Of a stretch of DNA of 64,000 bases, positions 46,369 through 55,231 are shown one piece after another. The DNA is taken from assembly GCA_002310235.1 (NCBI GenBank), contig DBYO01000020.1, forward strand, positions 59,573-123,572, written 5' to 3'. The DNA comes from Bacteroidales bacterium UBA1184. Lineage in GTDB: Bacteria; Bacteroidota; Bacteroidia; Bacteroidales; ML635J-15. Below the pieces are notes generated by a model. That model was not told where the DNA came from. It did no database searches and was given only the letters and a program-made list of their open reading frames with translations. How positions within the stretch are numbered: the stretch's first letter is position 1; the number at the start of each line of letters is the position of its first letter. A program made the position numbers and the translations under genes.

Positions 46369-48381
46369 ATGAGAAATATATTTAAACTACTCGGATACAT
46401 ATTATTGATTTTCTTTTTTTTCTTGGGCATTTCTAAGCAATTAAGTGCACAAAAGATATATACTGGAACTGGATTTGCATTGAATAATGGGTATCTTGTT
46501 ACAAATTGGCATGTTGTAAAGAATAAACAAACAATCCATGTTTATGGAATAAGGGGCGATTTCACAAAGAAATACATTGCAGAAGTGGTCGCAAAAGATG
46601 AAGATAGTGACCTTGCAATACTGAAAATTTCTGGCAATGGATTTCCTGGATTCGGTACAATACCCTACAAAATCAAAACAAACACAGCCGAAGTTGCCGA
46701 AAATGTTTGGGTTGTGGGATTTCCAGAGGCAGATATAATGGGTGAAGAAGTTAAATATTCAGAAGGTGTAATAAACTCAAGATCTGGTATTGGAGGTGAC
46801 AAGTCAACCTATCAGATTTCTGCTCAGGTGAGTCATGGTAGTAGTGGAAGTCCCGTATTTGACGATTATGGCAATTTAATTGGTATAGTATCTTCCGGAC
46901 TTGATGCAAGTGTTCAGCAAAATGTATATTATGCCATAAAGACATCGTATTTGAAAAATTTAGTTGAAACAATGTATGTTAGTAATATATTGCCAACTAA
47001 TTCATTGATGGGTAATTATGCAAAACGACAAGATAAGTTTAAGGCGGTAAAGAATTTTGTATTTTACATTGTATGTTACGATATAAAAATGCCATTGGAT
47101 GATGTAGCTAATCGTCCCTCATACATAAATGTGTCACCGACTAGCCTATACTTCTCTGAAAATCAGGAAAGCGAAACCTTGTCTGTTTCTACCAATGCAC
47201 CATCGTGGAAAGTTTCTTCCAAACCTGATTGGTGTACGGCTTCGAGCAAGACAGCAAAATCGGTAACGATAACCGCGACAATGAATACGTCGTATGAAAA
47301 CCGTAGCGGAACCATAGTGCTGGAAACAAATGATGGTAAAACAGTGTCTGTATATGTGTCACAGTCGGGCAAAGAGCGACCATATATTAAAGCAAATCCA
47401 ACAAGCATAAATCTCAACTATATTGGCGGGGAAAGGGAAATTTCAATTTCAACAAATTCTGAATTTTGGAAAATATCATCTAAACCTGATTGGTGTACAA
47501 TATATAAGGCTTTAGAATCTGTAACAATAAATGTATCGAAAAATGATTCGTATGAATCTCGTAATGGTGTAGTTGAGTTGGAAACAAGTGATGGAAAATC
47601 AATTTCTATATATGTTTTGCAGTCGGGTAAAGAACGCCCCTATATAACAGCAAATCCCAAAAGCATAAGTTTTGACGAATACGAAGGGCAGAAAACAATT
47701 TCAGTTAAAACAAATTCTGAATCATGGAATGTTTCATCAACACCTAACTGGTGTACAATATCTGACAGGTTTTCATCATCAATAGTAATAAAAGCAAAGA
47801 AAAACAAGTCTCACAAAAATAGAGTCGGAGCAATTGAACTTGTAACTAATGATGGAGCAAAATCTTATATAAATATGTTTCAAGGAGGAAAACCATCTGT
47901 TACAGTAGGTTTAAATTTTGGAATAGGCTACCAGAGCAACAATGCATTCAAAAGCCTTACTGGTTCCGTCGGCCTCGATATGGCGTGGGGAAGAAATAAC
48001 GCATACGGATTATTTCTATCATACAGGACTATGGACAACATATCGGTTGGACCTTTGTTTGTATTTGGCAACTTTATTTTGGGTGCAGGTGTAAATCTTA
48101 ATGTAGGCAGAAATATTAAATCTGGGTTGCCTGCTAGTGTTCAAAGCCGTCGCTTGAATATGGGTTGTGATGGAATTCTTAGACTTGGAGTAAAATTGGG
48201 GAAAAAGATGTATCTGTTTGTAGAAGGCGGAGCAGGAAGAATAAACGGAGTTGACTATTTATGTAATGAATCAGCACAAAGCACTACAGAGATAAAATGG
48301 AGTAGAAACAATGGTACAATATCTTTGGGATTAGGCATACGATTAAATGATGGTAACAAAAACGTATGGTCATGGAACTGA
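46369..48381 (+). CDS. Secreted trypsin-like protease with three BACON repeats
   Basis: A 670-residue exported protein. A signal peptide (LLGYILLIFFFFLGISKQLSAQ) is followed by an S1C (DegP-like) serine-protease domain, residues 30-205, with the triad His48 (TNWHVV), Asp81 (DSDLAIL) and Ser159 (GSSGSPVF). Three BACON-type Ig modules follow at about 245-345, 348-430 and 431-510 (YLYFSENQESETLSV, SWKVSSKPDWCT, ETNDGKTVSVYVSQSGKE). The C-terminal about 150 residues look like a small outer-membrane beta-barrel (VGLNFGIGYQSNNAFKSLTG to SLGLGIRLN). No PDZ domain is seen. Protease, adhesive arms and a membrane anchor in one chain suggest a surface protease. Confidence 0.86.
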   Translation: MRNIFKLLGYILLIFFFFLGISKQLSAQKIYTGTGFALNNGYLVTNWHVVKNKQTIHVYGIRGDFTKKYIAEVVAKDEDSDLAILKISGNGFPGFGTIPYKIKTNTAEVAENVWVVGFPEADIMGEEVKYSEGVINSRSGIGGDKSTYQISAQVSHGSSGSPVFDDYGNLIGIVSSGLDASVQQNVYYAIKTSYLKNLVETMYVSNILPTNSLMGNYAKRQDKFKAVKNFVFYIVCYDIKMPLDDVANRPSYINVSPTSLYFSENQESETLSVSTNAPSWKVSSKPDWCTASSKTAKSVTITATMNTSYENRSGTIVLETNDGKTVSVYVSQSGKERPYIKANPTSINLNYIGGEREISISTNSEFWKISSKPDWCTIYKALESVTINVSKNDSYESRNGVVELETSDGKSISIYVLQSGKERPYITANPKSISFDEYEGQKTISVKTNSESWNVSSTPNWCTISDRFSSSIVIKAKKNKSHKNRVGAIELVTNDGAKSYINMFQGGKPSVTVGLNFGIGYQSNNAFKSLTGSVGLDMAWGRNNAYGLFLSYRTMDNISVGPLFVFGNFILGAGVNLNVGRNIKSGLPASVQSRRLNMGCDGILRLGVKLGKKMYLFVEGGAGRINGVDYLCNESAQSTTEIKWSRNNGTISLGLGIRLNDGNKNVWSWN

Positions 48382-48465
48382 TGCATTCACAATGGAAGGA
48401 TAGTAACAAATAAGAATCTTTTTTAGTTGAATTTTAGCAGATAAGAAATTAAAAGACAATAAGTT

Positions 48466-50520
48466 ATGCGCAAATTGTTAGGAATAATAATTTCTATTAT
48501 AATATTCTCTTCGTGCGAGAAGCAGAATGAAATGTTCTTTCCGCCAGAAGTCGGCGATGTCACATTGTATGGGGTAACTGCAAAAACTGTATATGCCGAA
48601 TCATATATTGAGGATTCTAAAAATATTGATGTTGACGAATGTGGTTTTTGTGTATATCCAAACGATGATAAAACAGATGTTAGATATGTAAAAGCGGTTT
48701 TGTCGAATGGAATGTTTTCTGTAAAAATTGACAGTCTGAAACCAGGGACAGATTACAGTATAAAATCATACGCTCGTAATGCTGTGGGTGTCGGGTATAG
48801 CGATTTTGAAAAAATATGTAAAACATCGCTATCTGTGGCAGAAATATCAACTAACAATGTATTTGATATAACGCCAACAACAGCAGTATGCGGAGGAAAT
48901 ATAACATCGGATGGTGGTTTGCAGGTAATTGAGCGTGGCGTATGCTGGAGTACTTCCCACAATCCAACAATAAGCAACAATAAAACAATAGATGGAACTG
49001 GTGTAGGAAGTTACACAAGCAATATTACCAATCTGACCAATGAAACAACATATTATGTGCGAGCATACGCTACAAACAGTATGGGTACTGCATACGGAGA
49101 TGAAAAATGTTTTTTAACAACTGCAAAAGCAACTGTAATGACTAGACTAGTAACCGATGTGTCGGATACATCTGCCGTATGCGGTGGCAATATTACTTCT
49201 ATCGGCAGTTCACCTTTAACTGCGAGAGGTGTATGTTGGGCTACGCACCATAATCCAACAGTAGATGACAATATAACGTTCGATGGTGTTGATGTAGGCG
49301 AGTTTATTAGCAATATTACAGGATTAGCGGAAGGAAATGTATGTCATGTTCGTGCATACGCAACTAATGAAGTTGGCACTTCATACGGAGAAGAAATAAC
49401 ATTCAGGACATTAACATTGCCAACTATTAGTACAAATGAGGTAACTAATATTTCTTTCACCACCGCAACCTGCGGTGGAAATATAATATCAGATGGCGGA
49501 GCAGAAATTACCGCTTGTGGCGTATGCTGGAGTACATCCATAAATCCAACGACAGCCAATAGCTATACATTCAATGGAACAGGCACTGGAAGTTATCTTA
49601 GTTACATTACAGGTCTTACAGCAGGAAGAATCTATTATGTCCGTGCATACGCAACAAATAGTGTTGGAACAGCATACGGTGAGCAACGAATATTTACAAC
49701 GGCAACGACTGTACTTCCAACGGTAACCACATCGGCAGCATCTAATATTACAGAAACATCGGCAGTTTGTGGTGGCAATGTAACATCGGATGGAGGTGCT
49801 ACGGTGACTTCTCGAGGTTTTGTGTATGGAACGAGTTCAAATAATTTGTCGCAAACCGTGCAAAGTGGTAGCGGAACAGGTAATTTTACAACAACACTAT
49901 CAGGACTATCCGCTGGAACTCCCTATTATTATAAAGCATACGCAACCAATAGTATAGGTACAGCATACGGAGAGGTAACGATGTTCAACACTCCTGTAAA
50001 TGGTCATGACTGGGTTGACCTTGGTTTACCAAGTGGAATACATTGGGCAACTTGTAATGTTGGAGCAAACACACCGACTGAATACGGTTCCTATTTCGCT
50101 TGGGGAGAACCTACGACTAAGAGCACCTTTACAAGTAGTAATTATACATATTCTTCGAATCCTAGCACATTACCGGCTAGTGCTGATGCTGCTACTGCCC
50201 AATGAGGAGCTAGCTGGCGTATGCCAACTTACAATGAAATGAACGAATTGATTTCTAATTGTACAGTAACTTTGACTGCACAGAACGGAGTAAGTGGACG
50301 CTTATTCGTCGGGCCTAACGGTAACTCTATCTTCCTTCCCGCTACTGGTTACTACGAAGGTAATGGCCTTTACGATGTTGGTTCTGGCTACTACTGGACA
50401 TCATCTCTTTACACAAATATTATTTTCGCAAGATATTTATTTTTTGATTCAGTTGTTTGCTACATTAAATATTGTAATAGGTATTTAGGGTACTCTATTC
50501 GCCCAGTATGTACACAATAG
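48466..50520 (+). pseudogene. FISUMP-domain lipoprotein with repeated Ig/FN3-like modules, interrupted by a TGA
   Basis: One reading frame of 684 codons, broken only by TGA at codon 580 (50203-50205), exactly where paralogues have Trp in DAATAxWGAGWRMPT. A single G-to-A change from TGG explains it; the frame continues intact to TAG at 50520 (ASWRMPTYNEMNEL, SGRLFVGPNGNSIFLPATG, SIRPVC). The leader ends in FSSC (lipobox). About four repeats of roughly 95 residues follow (pattern ITxTTAVCGGNITSDGG ... GVCWST ... YYVRAYATNSxGTAYGE), then the FISUMP domain. As it stands the product would be a 579-residue protein lacking the end of that domain. Sequencing error is possible. Confidence 0.85.
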
Positions 50521-50636
50521 GTTGACACTATCGTATAATGGTTTCAATCAAGCGAATTGCCAAAAATGGTGGCTCTTTTTTGTTCTTTTGTTTATAAATC
50601 TTTTCATAGCCATGCATCTTTCTGAAAAAGAAAATG

Positions 50637-50644
50637 TAAATTTG
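50637..50644 (+). promoter_or_regulatory. -7 box upstream of the GHKL/STAS operon
   Basis: TAAATTTG matches TAnnTTTG, about 110 bases before the first gene; no convincing -33 box. Confidence 0.4.
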
Positions 50645-50755
50645 TCGCCTTAATTCTTTTATAAGAACTATGGTTGTAATATTAAGTTTTTTCTGATAAT
50701 GATTCAAAGGCAAGAATGAAAATGAAGAAATTTTAAAAAAGTTTTGAAGTGAAGC

Positions 50756-52087
50756 GTGTTGCGCAAAAAAATACAATATATATTATGGCAAAAAAATCTT
50801 GAGAAAAAAATATTCAAACGGCGAAGAATAATTCTCAAGAAGAAAAAGAGGAAAGTCTTCTCATCATATAAATTTAATGGTGGGAATATTAATCGTATAT
50901 TTTTTTCGTGTGAATTGAATATACTGGATAAAGCTGGTTTCATTCAAGATAATCATATTGCTCGTGTTATAAATTCTCCAGAAACATTTTCTCTAAAAGA
51001 AAATTTTGATGGGTGTATTCAATTTTTTAAGAATATAATTTCGTCGTATATTCTTGGAAACGGAAACATTGCGATAAATTTTGAAAAATGCTCTATATCA
51101 TCTATTGCTAGTTTTTCACTTTTGGAAATATTCATTAGAGAATTGTTGGGTTTTAAATATAAATACAATGCCAATAAATATCAAGCATGTGAAAAGGAAA
51201 TATATTTTAAACATTCTATATTAGACATAAAAACGAACAAATACCTACATTCTTTTTTTGGATTGCAGTTGCCTGTTGATCAGAATGATGGAAGTAGATA
51301 TTTGAAATTAGACATATTAAGTGGGAAAAAAAGAGTTTATTATGAAAATACCAAGGCTGTAGCTTGCAGTAAAATTACAGAATTCGTTAATAAGTCTGCC
51401 ATAGAAGCTGGTGCAACACTAAAAAAAGAAGGCAAACATGCTCTTGATGGATTATTGGGAGAAGTACTTGGTAATGCAGAAGATCACAGTGCTAATTATA
51501 GTCGTTGGTTTGTAAATGGAATTTCTTTTTCGGAAAAACAATTTGATGTAGATGTTGTTGATTTGAATCTTACTATTATTAATTTTGGACTTTCTATGTT
51601 TGAAGGTTTTGAAAATACAAAACAAGAAAATGAAACAAATTATAATAAATGCCAGCGTATATATGAAAATCACAAATTACAATTTTCAAGGCACTCAAAA
51701 TTTGAAAAAGAAGCATTATTTACCTTGTATATGCTAAATGACGGAATTAGCAGACTGAAATATAAAGATGAAAGTAGGGGAAATGGTATGATGAAATTCC
51801 TTAAATCCTTTATTTCATTAGGAAGTTTTGGAGAAAAGGATCCAAGATTTAAATGTCAATTAAATGTTATTTCAGGTCATACAATCTTAACATGTGACAA
51901 CGACATGAAATATTATAAGAAAAACACACGTGATATATTGTCATTGAACAAAGAAAACGATATACATAAATTACCCAGTAGTAATTATTTGATATCAAAT
52001 TTAAGGTATTTTCCTGGCACAATATTAGAATGTCATTTGTATTTGAATAAAGAATATTTTAATAAAGAATTAAATGGAAATAATTGA
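50756..52087 (+). CDS. Divergent GHKL-type ATPase with N-terminal STAS-like segment
   Basis: 443 residues from a GTG at 50756, directly after an in-frame stop; the first in-frame ATG is near codon 281, so a GTG or TTG start is needed. After a strongly basic stretch (KKIFKRRRIILKKKKRK) comes a STAS-like region, about 80-130 (GNIAINFEKCSISSIASFSL). A GHKL-like ATPase follows: N-box GEVLGNAEDHS with Glu236 and Asn240, a degenerate G1 box NFGLS (276-280) with Asn instead of the usual Asp, and a glycine box SRGNGMMKF (340-348). It overlaps the STAS-like gene by 14 bases. Base composition is very AT-rich, suggesting transfer. Family assignment rests on motifs only; function unknown. Confidence 0.68.
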   Translation: MLRKKIQYILWQKNLEKKIFKRRRIILKKKKRKVFSSYKFNGGNINRIFFSCELNILDKAGFIQDNHIARVINSPETFSLKENFDGCIQFFKNIISSYILGNGNIAINFEKCSISSIASFSLLEIFIRELLGFKYKYNANKYQACEKEIYFKHSILDIKTNKYLHSFFGLQLPVDQNDGSRYLKLDILSGKKRVYYENTKAVACSKITEFVNKSAIEAGATLKKEGKHALDGLLGEVLGNAEDHSANYSRWFVNGISFSEKQFDVDVVDLNLTIINFGLSMFEGFENTKQENETNYNKCQRIYENHKLQFSRHSKFEKEALFTLYMLNDGISRLKYKDESRGNGMMKFLKSFISLGSFGEKDPRFKCQLNVISGHTILTCDNDMKYYKKNTRDILSLNKENDIHKLPSSNYLISNLRYFPGTILECHLYLNKEYFNKELNGNN

Positions 52088-52436
52088 ACTAACTAAAAAT
52101 CATCGAGGTGGCATTAAGAGCACTTCATTTTCTGGGCGAACGGAAGGCAAGTGTGTAAGAAAAGAATTATCCATAGACGACAAATACGATGGTATGGATG
52201 GTCCATTTAAAGTTATAATACCATCTGACACGACTTCATTTAACCCATCTTTTTTTCTAGGTCTATTTTATGAAAGTGTAAAAAAATTAGGTTCAGTTGA
52301 CAAATTCAAAAAAAAGTTCATTTTCGATTTAAGTAATTTTAACGATAAAGAACTGCGTAGCCTTATTGAAATAGATTTTGAAGATTGTTATCAAAGGTGT
52401 GACAACGAATTGAATAATATAACTGGAGTTGACTAA
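52074..52436 (+). CDS. STAS-like (DUF4325-type) protein
   Basis: A 120-residue protein resembling the STAS-like DUF4325 family: an N-terminal beta part (SFSGRTEGKCVRKEL), then FKVIIPSDTTSFNPSFFLGLFYESV matching the phospho-site strand and helix of STAS domains, and FIFDLSNFNDKELRSLIEIDF. Proteins of this family often sit next to histidine-kinase-type ATPases, as here. It overlaps the ATPase gene by 14 bases and shares one base with the next start (TAATG), so all three are translationally coupled. By analogy with anti-sigma/anti-anti-sigma pairs it may be the partner of the ATPase. Confidence 0.65.
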   Translation: MEIIELTKNHRGGIKSTSFSGRTEGKCVRKELSIDDKYDGMDGPFKVIIPSDTTSFNPSFFLGLFYESVKKLGSVDKFKKKFIFDLSNFNDKELRSLIEIDFEDCYQRCDNELNNITGVD

Positions 52437-53089
52437 TGGATATTGTAGATACTATATATAAAATAATCCAGAATGCTGATGTAGTGTACATAATATCACA
52501 TAAAACATTGTTGGATTACATTTCAATCGGTGATATATTGACTATAGGAGGACTGGTTTTAACTTATTTTTTATTTAAAAAACAATTAACTGAAACAAGG
52601 AATGAAAATATTAATGGGATAAGAGCACAATGGTTTTTAGAAGTAGTAGTTGAACCTAATTTAGGAACAATTAAAAATTTTTACGATAATTCTGTTTCTA
52701 AAGTAAAAGATAGTTTAGTTTCTCTTAATTCGTTCTATTCAAAAAAAACAGCACAAGATTTTTCAATTATTTTAGCAAAGGAAAAAAGAAAATATAAAGA
52801 TGATTTAAAAGATGATCTCGGTCATATCCGATCGTTAATAAATGCGACAAAACCAGAACTGTCAAAAGATTTTGATGCAAAATTGGACGAACTCATTGAT
52901 ATAATCACAAAACTTTTAGATGAACATCTAAACTATAATGATTCAACTAAAGATGTGAAAAATAAGTTATTGGAAAATCAACAAGAATTGTTGGCTATTT
53001 TATACACTGCAATAGAAAATCTTCAGATTGAAAAACCGACAAAAATATGTAAGAAATTTGCAAAAGATAACAAACTATCAAATAACTAA
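52436..53089 (+). CDS. Membrane-anchored helical protein of the GHKL/STAS operon
   Basis: I do not recognise this 217-residue protein. One transmembrane helix lies at about residues 34-50 (GDILTIGGLVLTYFLFKKQL), followed by a Lys/Glu-rich, strongly helical and probably coiled-coil cytoplasmic domain (NGIRAQWFLEVVVEPNLGTI, KSHKNK-free, ending in ENLQIEKPTKICKKFAKD). A single anchor plus a helical domain is common in membrane-acting partners of bacterial conflict systems, but this is analogy only. The ATG overlaps the STAS-like stop by one base; no terminator follows at once. Codon use is extremely AT-rich, like the two genes before it. Confidence 0.6.
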   Translation: MDIVDTIYKIIQNADVVYIISHKTLLDYISIGDILTIGGLVLTYFLFKKQLTETRNENINGIRAQWFLEVVVEPNLGTIKNFYDNSVSKVKDSLVSLNSFYSKKTAQDFSIILAKEKRKYKDDLKDDLGHIRSLINATKPELSKDFDAKLDELIDIITKLLDEHLNYNDSTKDVKNKLLENQQELLAILYTAIENLQIEKPTKICKKFAKDNKLSNN

Positions 53090-53465
53090 AGTTTGAAATA
53101 CCAATATTGTGCATTCTAGCCATAGAGTAATAGTTAGGAAAGGCTTCTATATTAAACTTTTAGTTATGTAATATGATGAGTATGCGATTTCTACTTTGTC
53201 TCTAGCGCATAATAATTTTTTTCTCTTTCCTTGAAAAAGAAGTATCTTTACTTTCGTATTCTTTCGGTTTTTGCACTTCAAAAGCCTTAAATATCAGCAT
53301 TTGTAATGCGTAAGCATATACGTCAGTCAGTGAAGGTAATTAGTCTGCTGTTGTTTTTTATTTACAGCAACGCTACCATATATACATTCAGGTATATTAT
53401 GCCGATACTATAGGGGGCTGTGCGCTAAGTATGCAGATAAGAATGGAGTTGATTTATCTAACCAT
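53090..53465. other. Gene-free AT-rich stretch with a degenerate repeat
   Basis: No coding region or RNA gene is recognisable. Bases 53261-53310 (CTTTCGGTTTTT ... CATTTGTAATGCG) look like a decayed copy of the CTTTCGG ... GAATATAAGGATTTGTAATCCG modules at 43.1-43.7 kb. Confidence 0.45.
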
Positions 53466-53858
53466 TTATCTCATAGCATTTATCAATTGCATCCAATAAG
53501 CATACTGATATTGTTGTTGCCTATACATATCATTCATAAATTTGCACATTTCATACGCATCTTCCCCTGCCGAATAAAAATGCTTTAGAGCTTTTGCTAT
53601 ATGCTCGTTTCTCTGGATTGTATGCATATCTAGTTCATTTCGTTCAAAGTCTGTATAATATCCTCTCAACTTTGCTTGCATATTAATGTTGTTGATATGT
53701 CTGTTTTCTTCTATTATTTTCTGTAAACATTCAAAATATTCCGCACGATTATGCCAATATGATGTCATATCAACTCCAAACCTCATATCAGGAGAGTTCT
53801 TTGTCGCTTCCTTCACTTCGTGATGGATTGTATCGTAAATTAAGTCTTGCGTTTTCAT
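53466..53858 (-). CDS. Small hypothetical protein, unknown
   Basis: A 130-residue, mostly helical soluble protein, not recognised. It begins MKTQDLIYDTIHHEVKEATK, has a conserved-looking patch NSPDMRFGVDMTSYWHNRAE and ends QYQYAYWMQLINAMR. There are no membrane segments or known motifs. Evidence that it is real: a diverged second copy of its first 38 codons exists at 54199-54312 on the same strand, and the similarity there is stronger in the protein than in the DNA. Its own upstream region (53859-53900) is AT-rich. It may be an accessory gene tied to the repeats. Confidence 0.6.
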   Translation of the reverse strand: MKTQDLIYDTIHHEVKEATKNSPDMRFGVDMTSYWHNRAEYFECLQKIIEENRHINNINMQAKLRGYYTDFERNELDMHTIQRNEHIAKALKHFYSAGEDAYEMCKFMNDMYRQQQYQYAYWMQLINAMR

Positions 53859-54107
53859 GTTTCTATCTTTTTAATTTATTTAGCAAAAATATATGAAATT
53901 TATTGAATCAACAAAGGTGTCGAAAAGAAAAGCACAGTATATAGATATGAGACAATGAAGTGGGTGTATTGTGCATGATTTTTCCGATTCCCCACAAGGA
54001 GAATACAATACTATATCATTGTTGTGTGGGATGTGTTGTAAGGAAAGATAAGGTAAATAGTAATGCCGATTTTCAACACCGCAATGTTGGCACAAAAGTT
54101 GATTTTA
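53859..54107. other. Gene-free stretch upstream of the small hypothetical gene
   Basis: About 250 bases of AT-rich DNA. A 71-codon minus-strand frame is present but shows no family resemblance or supporting start, so I do not call it. The rest of the gap to 54411 is the third 93-nt repeat, the gene remnant and a promoter. Confidence 0.4.
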
Positions 54108-54200
54108 AATCCGAATCATAATCTATTTTATACCCCTAAAACATCGTTATAATTTGCGGTGAACGCACAAAAATGTATTCTCACCGCAAAATAAAAGCAC
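54108..54200. repeat. 93-nt repeat, copy 3
   Basis: Same length and arm spacing as copies 1 and 2, with TTTGCGGTGA at 54153-54162 and TCACCGCAAA at 54181-54190. The copy ends at GCAC, where sequence homologous to the gene at 53466-53858 begins. Confidence 0.72.
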
Positions 54201-54312
54201 GATTATGCCAATATGATGACCAATCAACACCAAACCTCATATCAGGAGAGTTTTTGGTTGCTTCCTTTGCTTCGTGGCGAATATTATCGTTAATTAAATC
54301 TGTAAGTTTCAT
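54199..54312 (-). pseudogene. Truncated paralogue of the small hypothetical gene
   Basis: Reading the minus strand from the ATG at 54312 gives MKLTDLINDNIRHEAKEATK, then NSPDMRFGVDWSSYWHNR, clearly homologous to the N-terminus of the gene at 53466-53858. After 38 codons the homology stops where the 93-nt repeat begins. The remaining about 90 codons are missing, so this is a remnant. Confidence 0.75.
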
Positions 54313-54330
54313 AATACATAAAATTTATTG

Positions 54331-54360
54331 TTGCGAAATTATTCTAAATTTCTATCTTTG
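54331..54360 (+). promoter_or_regulatory. Promoter of the orphan lipoprotein gene
   Basis: TTG at 54331-54333, a 19-base spacer and TATCTTTG at 54353-54360; the ATG is 51 bases further on. Confidence 0.55.
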
Positions 54361-54411
54361 CATTATGTTTCAAGTAGAATTAATAAACAAGTGTTACAAG
54401 ATTGATAGATA

Positions 54412-55185
54412 ATGAATTATATGAGAATATACAGATTTATTATCAATGTAATTTTGTCTCTTTCCTTGCTATCGTGCAACGAACGGACAAATCATAATGA
54501 AAATAACATAACTGATAATCGTGCCGACTGCATTGAGGTTGAGAATCATAATGAAAATGATAAACAAGATTTGTGTGCAGATTGTACAGAATTACAAGGT
54601 ACTATCCCGAGTGAATACATGCATTCCGATTGGATGAGAGTTTATGCAGACTACATACTCGACAGCATACATCGCAATTATCAAAGTTTTGCAATCTGCT
54701 ACATTGATAATGATGACATACCAGAATTATGTCTGTATGGTCTCGGTTTTGGTGATGGTGCTATTATTTTGTCGCAACAGAATGGCGTTGTGTCACATTA
54801 TAGGTCTTATTGGTCTCCTCAATATATTGAGAGGAAAGGCTTTATAGATGATGGGTATTCATACGGCGGTACTGGTGGGGATAATATTATAAAATTGGAG
54901 AATGGAGAGTTCAAGGTAGTATTGCGAACAAAAATGATTTGGAAAAGCGAATATAAGAAAGATGGAGAGGATTATGATAATCAGTATTTTGTGTATTTTA
55001 TAAATGACAATATTGTCGATTTAATTTTCGGAAAAGATGCCGACTATGATAGCTGTAAGATTCTCGAAGATGCCATAAAAAAGGAATATTCATCAAAAGG
55101 CAGTAGCATCGCAATTCTCGATTCTCCCCAAGGCGTATATTACACCAAAACATTATTGTGTGAGTTGTTTTGTGAAGGAAAATGA
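54412..55185 (+). CDS. Orphan lipoprotein, unknown
   Basis: A 257-residue predicted lipoprotein: leader INVILSLSLLSC with lipidated Cys about residue 23, then a low-complexity Asn/Asp/Glu linker containing two copies of NHNEN and paired cysteines (ADCIEVENHNENDKQDLCAD). The globular part from about residue 70 has YADYILDSIHRNYQSFAICY followed by IDNDDIPELCLYG, an EF-hand-like D-x-D-x-I-P-E-L motif seen in some gut-bacterial secreted proteins. I cannot name a family. The second in-frame ATG (MRIYRF) is another possible start. It is single and convergent with the AbiEii-type gene. Confidence 0.65.
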   Translation: MNYMRIYRFIINVILSLSLLSCNERTNHNENNITDNRADCIEVENHNENDKQDLCADCTELQGTIPSEYMHSDWMRVYADYILDSIHRNYQSFAICYIDNDDIPELCLYGLGFGDGAIILSQQNGVVSHYRSYWSPQYIERKGFIDDGYSYGGTGGDNIIKLENGEFKVVLRTKMIWKSEYKKDGEDYDNQYFVYFINDNIVDLIFGKDADYDSCKILEDAIKKEYSSKGSSIAILDSPQGVYYTKTLLCELFCEGK

Positions 55186-55231
55186 ATATGTTGTGTAATG
55201 TCTGAGAGCTAAATGTTGTATTTCTGAACGT

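Noticed and set aside
50203..50205. TGA recoded as Trp or selenocysteine
   Set aside because: Other genes here end at TGA and use TGG for Trp; no selenocysteine-type context was noticed, and a single point mutation explains the site.
54173..54412. 79-codon forward frame upstream of the orphan lipoprotein
   Set aside because: It runs through the 93-nt repeat, the gene remnant and the promoter; no protein features.
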